Shown: positions 22,305 to 33,446, counted from the stretch's first letter. The stretch is 64,000 nt of DNA from Nipponacmea schrenckii (GCA_030562195.1 CM060202.1:21624317-21688316), one strand, 5' to 3'. The notes: generated by a model from the letters alone, not told the origin. Numbers and translations: made by a program.

Positions 22305-23467
22305 TCTTATGGTTGGTTTTATTTTCCTTGATTTTACAAAAGCATTTGATATGATACTCATGAGATAGTTAGTGAAAAACTAAAACTATACAATTTTTCG
22401 AATGCATTAATAACCTTCATAAATTGTTACTTATCGAAGCGTTGTTACGTCAATGGAACTCTTTCGTCTTCTCGCAGTATAAAGTATGGAGTACCACAAG
22501 GATCAATTTTAGGTCCCTTGTTGTTTAATCTTTATATTAATGATTTACCATTGCATATTAACTCTGACTGTGATCTTTTTGCGGATGATACTACGATTTA
22601 TACTTCTGGTAAATCGGTTACTGACATACAATTAAAATAAATTGCAAGAAGATACTGAAGAAGTCTTAAACTGGTGTTCTTTTAATGTCGTGATTTTAAA
22701 TGAAAATAAAACCAAATGTATGTTAATTACAACTGCTCAAAAATAAGATATTCAGCAGATTTACCAATTGAACTTAATAATCAATTTATTGAACAAGTTG
22801 AAAACTTTAAATTACTAGGTGTATCAAAATCTCTCATGGACTCCACACGTAAAGTTCGTTTCTAAAATTTTAAATACTAAGTTATTTCAACTGCGACAGT
22901 TAAGAAAGATCATGCCTGAAAACTATAGATCTATTTTTTATAAATGTCACTTTCAGTTATATTTGGATTATTGTTCAACTATTTGGGATTCGCACGACAT
23001 TGCATCGGCCGATATTTTACATAGGCAACAAAAAATTGCTTTTAAATTAATTCTTGGTTCTAAGTACAATATTGATTTGTCACTGAATCTTAAAAGGCTT
23101 AATATTTTTGACATTAAAACCAGGCATAATTTTAATTCGTTTAAATTTATGTATAAAACTCTAAACAACTTGTCTCCTTCCTACCTTTCAAGCCTCTTTA
23201 ACTATAAAACAGGCGCCTTATTCTAGCATAAATTCAAAACTTGTGGTGCAAAAACCACGAAACAAAGTATTAAATACAAAGGATCAATTTCATGGAATGG
23301 TCTAGACAAAAATTTTAAATCAGCATCAGATTTTAAGACTTTTCGGATGATTCTTGATAATCTTTCATTAACATAAGCATACTTCCTTTTCACCAACTAT
23401 TGGCTTACTTACTAATAACTATCTTAACAATTGTTTTTCTCCATGATTCAATGATTCAAGTAAATTA
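22305..23467 (+). mobile_element. LINE RT palm to 3' tail, piece 3 of the split copy
   Basis: It continues in frame from 20,091 with NLMVGFIFLDFTKAFDM, then YGVPQGSILGPLLFNLYIND, FADDTTIYTSG (about 22,580) and an open C-terminal region of 135 codons (22,819-23,226). The 3' tail ends at A23467 and resumes at 27,564. It is the most complete copy of this family here but is not intact. Confidence 0.85.
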
Positions 23468-23566
23468 TTGCGTGGCAAATAAAATTTGTCACGCTTTGTT
23501 TTCGTTCGGATTATTTTTTTTTTTGCGTAGCAAATAAAATTTGTCACGCTTTGTTTTCGTTCGGAT

Positions 23567-23597
<31 letters not shown>

Positions 23598-25049
23598 CTT
23601 TGGGAAGCTCGCTAGCCCAAACGGAAAAAGATAGACTATTTCTGTTTTCACCAATGGTTTTTATATGGGCTGGAATCAAAAATGAATATCTAACATGAAA
23701 TTTTCGCTAACCCGAAAGTGGCTAATTGCATAATATGCAAATAAGATTTCAAGCTAGCTCGGGCCCTAATAGTCGCATCGGTCTGAAATTTACAGGATAT
23801 AGATAGATAGGCAGCGCAATTAAAACTACATCATCAAAATTTTTTGATCACTTCCGGTTTGGGCGTGGGGACTTCCGTTTTTTTCGTCTCATGTCGGGCG
23901 ACCCTGCTTCCGATGTAATTCAAGATTCTAAACAAAATCAGTATATTTTAGCTATACTAAATGATTTTAATCCCCTGAGATGAAGAAAAATTAAATTGAA
24001 TGTTGCGCATGCGCAGTTTTCAAAAATGGCAAATTTTCTTAAAAATTTAATAAGTCCGCCAATTATTAACCGATTTTTATGATTTTGGTGTTTATCGAAA
24101 CCTTGATACTTTATCTAAAAAATGTTGGGAACAGAATTTTGATTTTCGAATTTGAATTTTTTTTATGTCCGTTCGAATTTTTCGAAAATTTAAAACTCTA
24201 TATCTCGTGACCTTGACCTTAAATGACCTTGACATTTGAGATGTAGAATGTCATTGACCTCAGCTGTCTATAGATGTGCTGATATTGCATGACAAATATT
24301 AACTTCCGGTTTTATAGCCCACCGAAATCTGACTATTTTGCAATTTTGGATGGTTATGTTACACTTTCGGGCTCTAATGTTCGGATCGATCTGAAATTTA
24401 CAGGATATAGATAGATACGCAACACAATTAAAAATATATCATCAAAATTTTTTGATCACTTCCGGTTTGGGCGTTGGGACTTCCGGTTTTTTTTATCTCA
24501 TTCAGGCGACCCTACATCCCGTGTAATTCAAGAATGTAAGCAAAAACAGTACATTAGCTATACAAAATAATTTGCATCCCTCGAGAAGAAAAAAATTCCA
24601 ATTGCTAATAAAATTTATTTATTTTTTTGTAAAATTTTTGCATACAAATTCAAAAAATATCTCTTTATAAAGCTGTGAATTAGCAAATTATCACATAGCT
24701 TGAATTTTCTCTCTATGTTAATTACAACCAAAGTTACAAAATAATGTTTAAATTTGAATATAGAGAGTTTAAATTTCATGACAAATTGACATCTTACTAC
24801 CTACTTAAATTTTAGTTTGGAATTTATGTAAATATCCTACCGAAATCTTAGACATGTACAAAAATCTAATAAGGAACTGATAGTAGAAACTTATAGTAGA
24901 AAAAATTGCCTATATAGCGGAAAGTTTACGCTTACAATTGTAGGCTGAAAAGTACCGGAAGTGAAAGCTAGCAGGTTAGAAGTTTCAAAATGTTCGAAAT
25001 CCATGGGATAACGCACAGTTGCCACGCTCGGAGCTGTTCACAGTTCTAG
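23468..25049 (+). mobile_element. Helitron-like unit U1 (1,582 bp)
   Basis: The 5' end TTGCGTGGCAAATAAAATTT plus TGTCACGC is a hairpin and is partly duplicated at 23,525-23,567. Then come a long T run and 'gggaagctcgctagccc'. The 3' end is GAGCTGTTCACAGTTCTAG (CTAG 25,046-25,049). The next unit starts directly with a T run. It carries CACTTCCGGT (23,849), TGCGCATGCGCA (24,004-24,015) and TGACCTTGA (24,208; 24,224). Non-coding. Confidence 0.8.
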
Positions 25050-27563
25050 TTTTTTTTTTTTTTTTTTTTTTTTTTGGGAAGCTCGCTAGCCCAAACGGAA
25101 AAAGATAGACTATTTCTGTTTTCACCAATGGTTTTTATATGGGCTGGAATCAAAAATGAATATCTAACATGAAATTTTCGCTAAACCGAAAGTGGCTAAT
25201 TGCATAATATGCAAATAAGATTTCAAGCTAGCTCGGGCCCTAATAGTCGCATCGGTCTGAAATTTACAGGATATAGATAGATAGGCAGCGCAATTAAAAC
25301 TACAACATCAAAATTTTTTGATCACTTCCGGTTTGGGCGTGGGGACTTCCGGTTTTTTCGTCTCATGTCGGGCGACCCTGCTTCCGATGTAATTCAAGAT
25401 TCTAAACAAAATCAGTATATTTTAGCTATACTAAATGATTTTAATCCCCTGAGATGAAGAAAAATTAAATTGAATGTTGCGCATGCGCAGTTTTCAAAAA
25501 TGGCAAATTTTCTTAAAAATTTAATAAGTCCGCCAATTATTAACCGATTTTTATGATTTTGGTGTTTATCGAAACCTTGATACTTTATCTAAAAAATTTT
25601 GGGAACAGAATTTTGATTTTCGAATTTGAATTTTTTTTATGCCCGTTCGAATTTTTCGAAAATTTAAAACTCTATATCTCGTGACCTTGACCTTAAATGA
25701 CCTTGACATTTGAGATGTAGAATGTCATTGACCTCAGCTGTCTATAGATATGCCGATATTGCATGACAAATATTAACTTCCGGTTTTATAGCCCACCGAA
25801 ATCTGACTATTTTGCAATTTTGGATGGTTATGTTACACTTTCGGGCTCTAATGTTCGGATCGATCTGAAATTTACAGGATATAGATAGATACGCAACACA
25901 ATTAAAAATATATCATCAAAGTTTTTTGATCACTTCCGGTTTGGGCGTGGGGACTTCCGTTTTTTTTTATCTCATTTCAGGCGACCCTACATCCCGTGTA
26001 ATTCAAGAATGTAAGCAAAAACAGTACATTAGCTATACAAAATAATTTGCATCCCTCGAGAAGAAAAAAATTCCAATTGCTAATAAAATTTATTTATTTT
26101 TTTGTAAAATTTTTGCATACAAATTCAAAAAATATCTCTTTATAAAGCTGTGAATTAGCAAATTATCACATAGCTTGAGTTTTCTCTCTATGTTAATTAC
26201 AACCAAAGTTACAAAATAATGTTTAAATTTGAATATAGAGAGTTTAAATTTCATGACAAATTGACATCTTACTACCTACTTAAATTTTAGTTTGGAATTT
26301 ATGTAAATATCCATCCGAAATCTTAGACATGTACAAAAATCTAATAAGGAACTGATAGTAGAAACTTATAGTAGAAAAAATTGCCTATATAGCGGAAAGT
26401 TTACGCTTACAATTGTAGGCTGAAAAGTACCGGAATTGAAAGCTAGCAGGCTAGAAGTTTCAAAATATTCGAATTCCATGGGATAACGCACAGTTGCCAC
26501 GCTCGGAGCTGTATGTTGCGCATGCGCAGTTTTCAAAAATGGCAAATTTTCTTAAAAATTTAATAAGTCCGCCAATTATTAACCGATTTTTATGATTTTG
26601 GTGTTTATCGAAACCTTGATACTTTATCTAAAAAATTTTGGGAACAGAATTTTGATTTTCGAATTTGAATTTTTTTTATGCCCGTTCGAATTTTTCGAAA
26701 ATTTAAAACTCTATATCTCGTGACCTTGACCTTAAATGACCTTGACATTTGAGATGTAGAATGTCATTGACCTCAGCTGTCTATAGATATGCCGATATTG
26801 CATGACAAATATTAACTTCCGGTTTTATAGCCCACCGAAATCTGACTATTTTGCAATTTTGGATGGTTATGTTACACTTTCGGGCTCTAATGTTCGGATC
26901 GATCTGAAATTTACAGGATATAGATAGATACGCAACACAATTAAAAATATATCATCCAAGTTTTTTGATCACTTCCGGTTTGGGCGTGGGGACTTCCGTT
27001 TTTTTTTATCTCATTTCAGGCGACCCTACATCCCGTGTAATTCAAGAATGTAAGCAAAAACAGTACATTAGCTATACAAAATAATTTGCATCCCTCGAGA
27101 AGAAAAAAATTCCAATTGCTAATAAAATTTATTTATTTTTTTGTAAAATTTTTGCATACAAATTCAAAAAATATCTCTTTATAAAGCTGTGAATTAGCAA
27201 ATTATCACATAGCTTGAGTTTTCTCTCTATGTTAATTACAACCAAAGTTACAAAATAATGTTTAAATTTGAATATAGAGAGTTTAAATTTCATGACAAAT
27301 TGACATCTTACTACCTACTTAAATTTTAGTTTGGAATTTATGTAAATATCCATCCGAAATCTTAGACATGTACAAAAATCTAATAAGGAACTGATAGTAG
27401 AAACTTATAGTAGAAAAAATTGCCTATATAGCGGAAAGTTTACGCTTACAATTGTAGGCTGAAAAGTACCGGAATTGAAAGCTAGCAGGCTAGAAGTTTC
27501 AAAATATTCGAATTCCATGGGATAACGCACAGTTGCCACGCTCGGAGCTGTTCACAGTTCTAG
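25050..27563 (+). mobile_element. Helitron-like unit U2 with internal duplication
   Basis: It starts with a T run right after the CTAG of U1 and ends in CTAG at 27,560-27,563, followed by T27564. A 1,039-bp segment is duplicated in tandem (25,474-26,512 and 26,513-27,551). The two copies share variants absent from U1, such as 'gcttgagttttctctc', so the duplication is recent and local. NRF1-like TGCGCATGCGCA sites are at 25,478-25,489 and 26,517-26,528. Confidence 0.8.
26513..27551 (+). repeat. 1,039-bp tandem duplicate
   Basis: Second copy of 25,474-26,512. The parts I compared by eye differ at one base (atcatcaaag versus atcatccaag). The junction at 26,512/26,513 joins 'cggagctgt' to 'atgttgcgc', cutting the 3' terminus off the first copy. 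Confidence 0.85.
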
Positions 27564-28000
27564 TTAATTTTATTTTTCCCTTTCTCATAGGTATATCACA
27601 AATTGTTTCACCAACGATTCTATTTTAGTTTTTGCGGTCATGTACATGATCACCGAGAGATAAATCCGTCCATTTTATACACATGTATATATATTGTGTA
27701 TTTTAAAGTGAATTGTACCTTAAAATGATATATAGTTTTTGCGGTCATGTGCTTGATCGCCGGAGGATAGATCTGTCCATTTGATGCACATGTACTTGCG
27801 TACTTTTAGACGAATTGTATATTGAAGTATTGTGTATTTTCCCTTTTTTTCCCCAATGTATTGCCCAATGGTCTGAATGTGAGACAGGACCACGTCCTTA
27901 TGTATTGGGCCTAATTCTGACCCATGTAAAATATTATATATTTATCATTTATTATAATTATGAAAAAGGCTAAAACAGTATAAAAATTTTGAGTTTTTAA
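27564..28000 (+). repeat. Left arm of unit C3
   Basis: It resumes the LINE tail and arm sequence interrupted by U1/U2 ('ttaattttatttttcccttt'). A deletion relative to C1 joins 'gattctatttt' directly to 'agtttttgcggtcatg', so the arm is shorter. It ends with the 'cccaatggtctgaatgtgag' block and 'gtataaaaattttgag'. Confidence 0.75.
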
Positions 28001-28055
28001 AAGTTAAAAATAGAAAACTGTACTGTACTGTGATAACGTAACGTGATTGTAACTA

Positions 28056-28063
28056 TGACGTCA
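28056..28063. promoter_or_regulatory. CRE palindrome upstream of gene copy 3
   Basis: TGACGTCA, at the same place as in copies 1 and 4, 126 bp before the 5'UTR-exon donor (28,189). Confidence 0.4.
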
Positions 28064-28414
28064 TAACCATTATCATCACTGATTGTTCTGTATTACAACC
28101 AGAAACAACACAGATTCCACATTCAACTACATTTTCATCACATTTCAACAAATTTCCTGATTTTTTTCACGAATTTTGTGATAAAGAGGTGAGTTTTTAT
28201 TGTATTTTTATGGCGTTTGAGTTTTATCAAAAAATAGTCAAATTCTAAGGTAAATTTTGTCAGTTTTTAAAGAAACAAAAATAGAAATATGTTTCCATAC
28301 AGTTTCTAAGCTACATTTTGTTAAATGCGAACGAGGTCTAAATATTTTCAGATAGTTTGGTCACTATGTTTTTGAACTTTTTGAAAATAACATTTTATTT
28401 ATCTTATAGGAAAA

Positions 28415-29209
28415 ATGACAACAATGGATTCTGCAAGGCAGATTCTCCCGAGAGACGCCCTGGAATTAAAACTAATAAAAACTCGAAGAGAAACCAAGAA
28501 AGAATTTGAAAGAAGAAATAGAGTTTTTAACGACTTTAGAGATTACAAGAACTCCCCTCAACAAAATCTGTTTCTTCCATCAACTACGGTTACAAGTACG
28601 ACTACTGATATCGTTCCAGTTCCCCAAGGAGTTACGGCTACGGATATCTATACGTTTGAAAGTCCAATCCGATCATATACACCAAAAGAAAAAGAACTGA
28701 TGAAAAAACTCAAAAATAGAAATCCCGAGATAGATCTGTCTGTTTATTTGATTCAATCGCCAATAGATCTTACTAAGTATCTCATAAAACCACTTCAACA
28801 CCAGCTAGATGTTAACTCCAAGACAATAGTAGCTTCAATACTTCAAGATCTTCTAGACTCTTTAGATTTTGGTGCTGAACATGGAAATCATGAATTCCAG
28901 AGTAATTCTTCTGAAACAGGTTAGTTTTGAATTAGAAATAAAGTTCTTGCTAAAATTCTTACTTAAAGTTCAGAAAAGAGTAGTGTTGGATAGTGATGAA
29001 GAACGTAGTTTAATAAAAGCACTGGCCAAGGTCACAAACTAAAAGAAAAGTAGGGTTTGTTAACTACATATTTTTATTATTTTTTTTTTTCAGGAATTAA
29101 AGTCACAAAATTCCAAAGATTTAGAAGAAGTTTAAAATCACTAAAGGCAAGATTTATGACGTCATTAACATGTTGTATAAGATCTAAATCTTCTCAAGCT
29201 TCAGATTAA
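28415..29209 (+). CDS. Composite-unit gene, copy 3, longest form (206 aa)
   Basis: Not a recognised family. The 5'UTR exon ends at 28188 (donor GTGAGT). The main exon starts at 28410, with ATG at 28415, and ends at 28919. The last exon is 29094-29209. The frame is intact. Two blocks are unique to this copy: about 50 residues after MTTMDS, highly charged (IKTRRETKKEFERRNRVF), and about 16 residues before the EKELMKKLKNRN core (TATDIYTFESPIRSY). Both are in frame, so copies 1, 2 and 4 look like internally deleted derivatives. The last exon reads FQRFRRSLKSLKARF with a Cys pair and SQASD at the end. The protein is basic, with no signal peptide or membrane segment. It is probably the best representative of the ancestral gene. 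Confidence 0.75.
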
Positions 29210-29790
29210 ATCCAGGATATAATATAATTGACCCCGGATCAGAGTTCAAAGTATGATTGACCCTGAGGTTAGGTTCAGAATATTATTGACCCCAAGATTT
29301 TTATGGACTGAAAACAGCGACGAATCTGTATCAAATATTTGAATTTTTAGGATTATTGGTTTTTAACTATATATTTATATAAATTAGGTTATTTATATTT
29401 TTGATAAAGATTTTAACAACGAATCCTGTGTGTTGTTTTGTATGGATAGACTTAGACTATAACAAATTGCTTGGTGCACTGTGGTCTGGTTGAAAACCAA
29501 TGTATATTGAGTTATGTCCCTTCCTCCGTTTGATCAAAAGAATAACCAGATAGAGCTGCTGACCATAGCATACACGGAATGGACAACGCCTGTACCCATT
29601 TGCCCCATCACCTTCACCCCGCAGAGTTTTGGTTTTGGGGCCCCTGTTGTTCCTCCTCACCTTATGATTCTTAATAACACCACTGTAGAAGAAGTATGAT
29701 TCACGATGGTTAGAAATTACCTATACAGTGGAATACAGAGAAAGTCACGACACGAGGAACGGTATTCGAATGATGATACAAACGCTTTTC
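29210..29790 (+). repeat. 3' module of unit C3
   Basis: Same module as in C1 and C2, nearly identical to 6506-7077, running into AATAAA near 29,799 and the right arm. Confidence 0.7.
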
Positions 29791-30672
29791 CCTTCTTCAA
29801 TAAAGCTAATCATAAACTCTTTATTTTACATGGGTCAGAATTAGGCCCAATGCACAAGGACATGGTCCTGTCTCACAATCAGCCCATGGGGCAATACATT
29901 GGAAAAAAAATCGAAAATACATAATATCTAAATATACAATTCGTCTAAAAATACACAAGTACACGTGCATCAAGTGGACAGATCTATATTCCGGCGACCA
30001 AGTACATGACCACAAAATAACAAAATAAATATACAATACTTCACGTACAATTTGTTTAAAAATACACAATTACATGTGCATGAAATGGACAGATTTTCAA
30101 CGTACAATTTGTTTATAAAAGGGATATAATATATAGTTCCCGCGACCATGCACCAAGCAGCCGAAAAAAAATGCACCCGCCCATCTCTAACAAACCGCAC
30201 ACCGAAACGCCGTACACCTTCCACAGCCATGCACCTGAATGCCAGAAAACAGATATCATCTATTCTCCAGCGATCAAGCACACAACCGAAAAAAAAACCG
30301 CAACATTCCAATGCCCAACCCGTCCAAAACACACAAGCACACGTGCATAAAACTTACAAACCTACCCCTCGGCTACTAAGCACACGACAGCAAAAACCAT
30401 ATTTCATTTTAACGTACAATTCGTTTTAAAATACACAAGTACATGTGTACAGATTCATCTTTCTGCGACCAGGTACATGACCACAAAAACCAAGGAATAG
30501 ACAAGTACATGTGCATGAGACGATCAGACATCAAAACATACATATACCTTCAAAAAAAAAAAAGGATTGTCAAAGCGTCATGCAGTACATGTGCTTCCAG
30601 CGGGCTACCTAACCCTACTCCATTTTATTTTGCTATGGAGTTAGTAAGTAAGCCTATATAAAAGAATACCTG
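29791..30672 (-). repeat. Right inverted arm of unit C3
   Basis: Sub-repeat structure as in C1 and C2. It stops at 30,672, inside the LINE tail, where the left arm of C4 begins in the opposite orientation, so the two units abut as an inverted pair of arm ends. Confidence 0.8.
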
Positions 30673-31620
30673 TGTAATCAGCATCAGATTTGAAAACTTT
30701 TCGAAGGATGATTCTTGGTAATCTTTCATTAACATAAGCATATTTCCTGTTGCACATGTATTCTTTTCACCAACTATAGGCTTACTTACTAATAACTATC
30801 TTAACAATTGTTTTTCTCCATGATTCAATGATTGAAGTAAATTATTAATTTTATTTTTCCCTTTCCAACAGGTATATCACAAATTGTTTCACCAACGATT
30901 CTATTTTGGCATAACTTGAACCATTTTGAAAATCTAAATTATTACTGTCGGGGGATGAGTAAACATCCTGAAGCTGGTCTGGAGCATGGACAAATCCTAC
31001 CTCCCCCTCCAGAGGAAAATAAGAACATAAAATGGAGTAGGGTTGGGTAGCCCGCTCGCAACACATGTACTGACTCTTTGGCATTTTGTTTTAGTATATA
31101 TATGTATTTGGATGTCTGATCATCCCATGCACGTGTACTAGTCTATTCCTTGGTTTTTGCGGTCATGTACATGATCACCGAGAGATAAATCCGTCCATTT
31201 TATACACATGTATATATATATTGTGTATTTTAAAGCGAATTGTACCTTGAAATGATATATAGTTTTTGCGGCCATGTGCTTGATCGCCGGAGGATAGATC
31301 TGTCCATTTTGTTGAAAATCAGTCCATTTAATGCATATATGGTTGCGTATTTTTAAACAAATTGTTCGTGAAGTATTGTATATTTATTTTGTGGTCATGT
31401 ACTTGATCGCCGGAACATAGATCTGTCCATTTGATGCACATGTACTTGCGTACTTTTAGACGAATTGTAGTATTGTGTATTTTCCCTTTTTTTCCCCAAT
31501 GTATTGCCCAATGGGCTGAATGTGAGACAGGACCATGTCCTTATGTATTGGGCCTAATTCTGACCCATGTAAAATATTATATATTTATCATTTATTATAA
31601 TTATGAAAAAGGCTAAAACA
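30673..31620 (+). repeat. Left arm of unit C4 with LINE 3' tail
   Basis: It starts in the LINE C-terminal/3' tail ('atcagatttgaaaac'), has the uninterrupted 'gtaaattattaattttat' site that is split by U1/U2 in C3, then 'ggagtagggttgggtagccc' (about 31,035) and three sub-repeats to the 'cccaatgggctgaatgtgag' block (about 31,505). Confidence 0.8.
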
Positions 31621-31698
31621 GTATAAAAATTTTGAGTTTTTAAAAGTTAAAAATAGAAAACTGTACTGTACTTCGATAACGTAACGTGATTGTTACTA

Positions 31699-31706
31699 TG
31701 ACGTCA
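31699..31706. promoter_or_regulatory. CRE palindrome upstream of gene copy 4
   Basis: TGACGTCA, positioned as in copies 1 and 3, upstream of the 5'UTR-exon donor at 31,832. Confidence 0.4.
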
Positions 31707-32055
31707 TAACCATTATCATCACTGATTGTTCTGTATTACAACCAGAAACAACACAGATTCCACATTCAACTACATTTTCATCACATTTCAACAAATTTCC
31801 TGATTTTTTTCACGAATTTTGTGATAAAGAGGTGAGTTTTTATTGTATTTTTATGGCGTTTGAGTTTTATCAAAAAATAGTCAAATTCTAAGGTAAATTT
31901 TGTCATTTTTTAAAGAAACAAAAAGAAATATGGTTCCATACTATTTCTAAGCTACATTTTGTTAAATGCGAACGAGGTCTATATATTTTCAGAAAGTTTG
32001 GTCACTATGTTTTTGATTTTTTTGAAAATAACATTTTATTTATCTTCTAGGAAAA

Positions 32056-32656
32056 ATGTCAACAATGGATTCTACAACTACGGTTACAAGTACGACTACT
32101 GATATCGTTCCAATTCCCCAAGGACTTACGCCTACAGAAAAAGAACTGATGAAAAAACTCAAAAATAGAAATCCCGAGATAGATCTGTCTGTTTATTTGA
32201 TTCAATCGCCAATAGATCTTACTAAGTATCTCATAAAACCACTTCAACACCAGCTAGATGTTAACTCCAAGACAATAGTAGCTTCAATACTTCAAGATCT
32301 TCTAGACTCTTTAGATTTTGGTGCTGAACATGGAAATCATGAATTCCAGAGTAATTCTTCTGAAACAGGTTAGTTTTGAATTAGAAATAAAGTTCTTGCT
32401 AAAATTCTTACTTAAAGTTCAGAAAAGAGTAGTGTTAGATAGTGATGAAGAACGTAGTTTAATAAAAGCACTGGCCCAGGTCACAAATTAAAAGCAGTAG
32501 GGTTTCTTAACTACATGTTTTTATTATTTTTTGTTTCCAGGAATTAAAGTCACAAGATTCCAAAGATTTAGAAGAAGTTTAAAGTCACTGACGACAAGAT
32601 TTGTGACGTCATTAACGTGTTGTTTTAGACCTAAATCTTCTCAAGCTTCAGATTAA
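32056..32656 (+). CDS. Composite-unit gene, copy 4 (142 aa predicted)
   Basis: Not a recognised family. The coding exons are 32056-32368 and 32541-32656. The 5'UTR exon ends at 31831 (donor GTGAGT), the acceptor AG is at 32049-32050, the intron 2 donor GTTAGT is at 32369 and its acceptor is tttccag ending at 32540. The frame is open throughout. It begins MSTMDST and has the short form of the N-terminus, as in copies 1 and 2, but shares LIQSPIDLTKY with copy 3. The last exon has a few changes (SLTTRF, CCFRPK) while SQASD is kept. The unit is cut short: instead of a right arm, its 3' module joins SINE sequence near 33,126. Confidence 0.7.
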
Positions 32657-33125
32657 ATCCAGGATAGAATATAATTGACCCCGGATCAGAGTTCAAAGTA
32701 TGATTGACCCTGAGGTTAGGTTCAGAATATTATTGACCTCAAGATATGAATGGACCGACAACAGCGACGAATTGTATCAAATATTTGAATTTTTATGATT
32801 ATTGGTTTTTAAATATATTTATGTAAATTTGGCTATTTATTTTTTTGATAAAGATTTTATGAACGAATTCTGCGTGTTGTTTTGTATGGATAGACTTAGA
32901 CTTTAACAAATTCTAGGTACACTGTGGTCTGGTTTAAAACCAATTTATATTGAGTTATGTCCCTTTCTCCGTTTAATCAAAAGCATAACCAGATGGACCA
33001 GCTGTCCAAAGCATTGCACGGAACGGACACCGCCTGTGCCCATTTGCCCCACCACCTTCACCCCGCAAAGTTTCGGGGCTCCTGTTGTTCCTCCTCACCT
33101 GATGATTCTTAAAACCGCGACTGTG
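32657..33125 (+). repeat. 3' module of unit C4
   Basis: Most diverged copy of the module, with different bases in the open stretch that begins at 32,958. It ends at 'gaagaagtttgattctcga' and passes into SINE body. Confidence 0.65.
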
Positions 33126-33446
33126 GAAGAAGTTTGATTCTCGACGTTCATCGCATCTCACCTGTTTCACGAGATGAACCTTTGGATTGTCCAGCCCGGT
33201 TTTTCAGCCCGGTTTCCTCTTGTCAATGATGCATGTCGGAGGGACGGACATGAAAAAGGATGGGACATGAAAACCGAGTCTCTGTGTGCTACAGACTGTG
33301 TACGTTAAAGATTCCTCGACAGTTAACTAATTCTGCTGTCCTGGCAAAATTTGCCTCATAGCACACTTCCTTGCGTTGACCGTCTTCATAGACCCATAAG
33401 GTGCAGAATAGTAGGACGTAAAACTCCATTCATTGCATTTTCATTT
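33126..33446 (+). mobile_element. SINE body and 3' tail
   Basis: The order of blocks is 'tcacgagatgaacctttgg', 'gtgtacgttaaagattcc', 'gctgtcctggcaaaattt' and the tail 'agtaggacgtaaaactccat' followed by 'tcattttac'. The tRNA-like head is missing. It matches the copies at 42,990-43,285 (+), 47,640-47,945 (-) and 60,935-61,240 (-). Confidence 0.75.

Noticed and set aside
23468..27563. Non-LTR retroelement identity for the poly-T/poly-A containing repeats
   Set aside because: The T run looks like a poly-A tail in reverse, but there is no target duplication, the other end is constant (CTAG) and insertions are precisely A|T.
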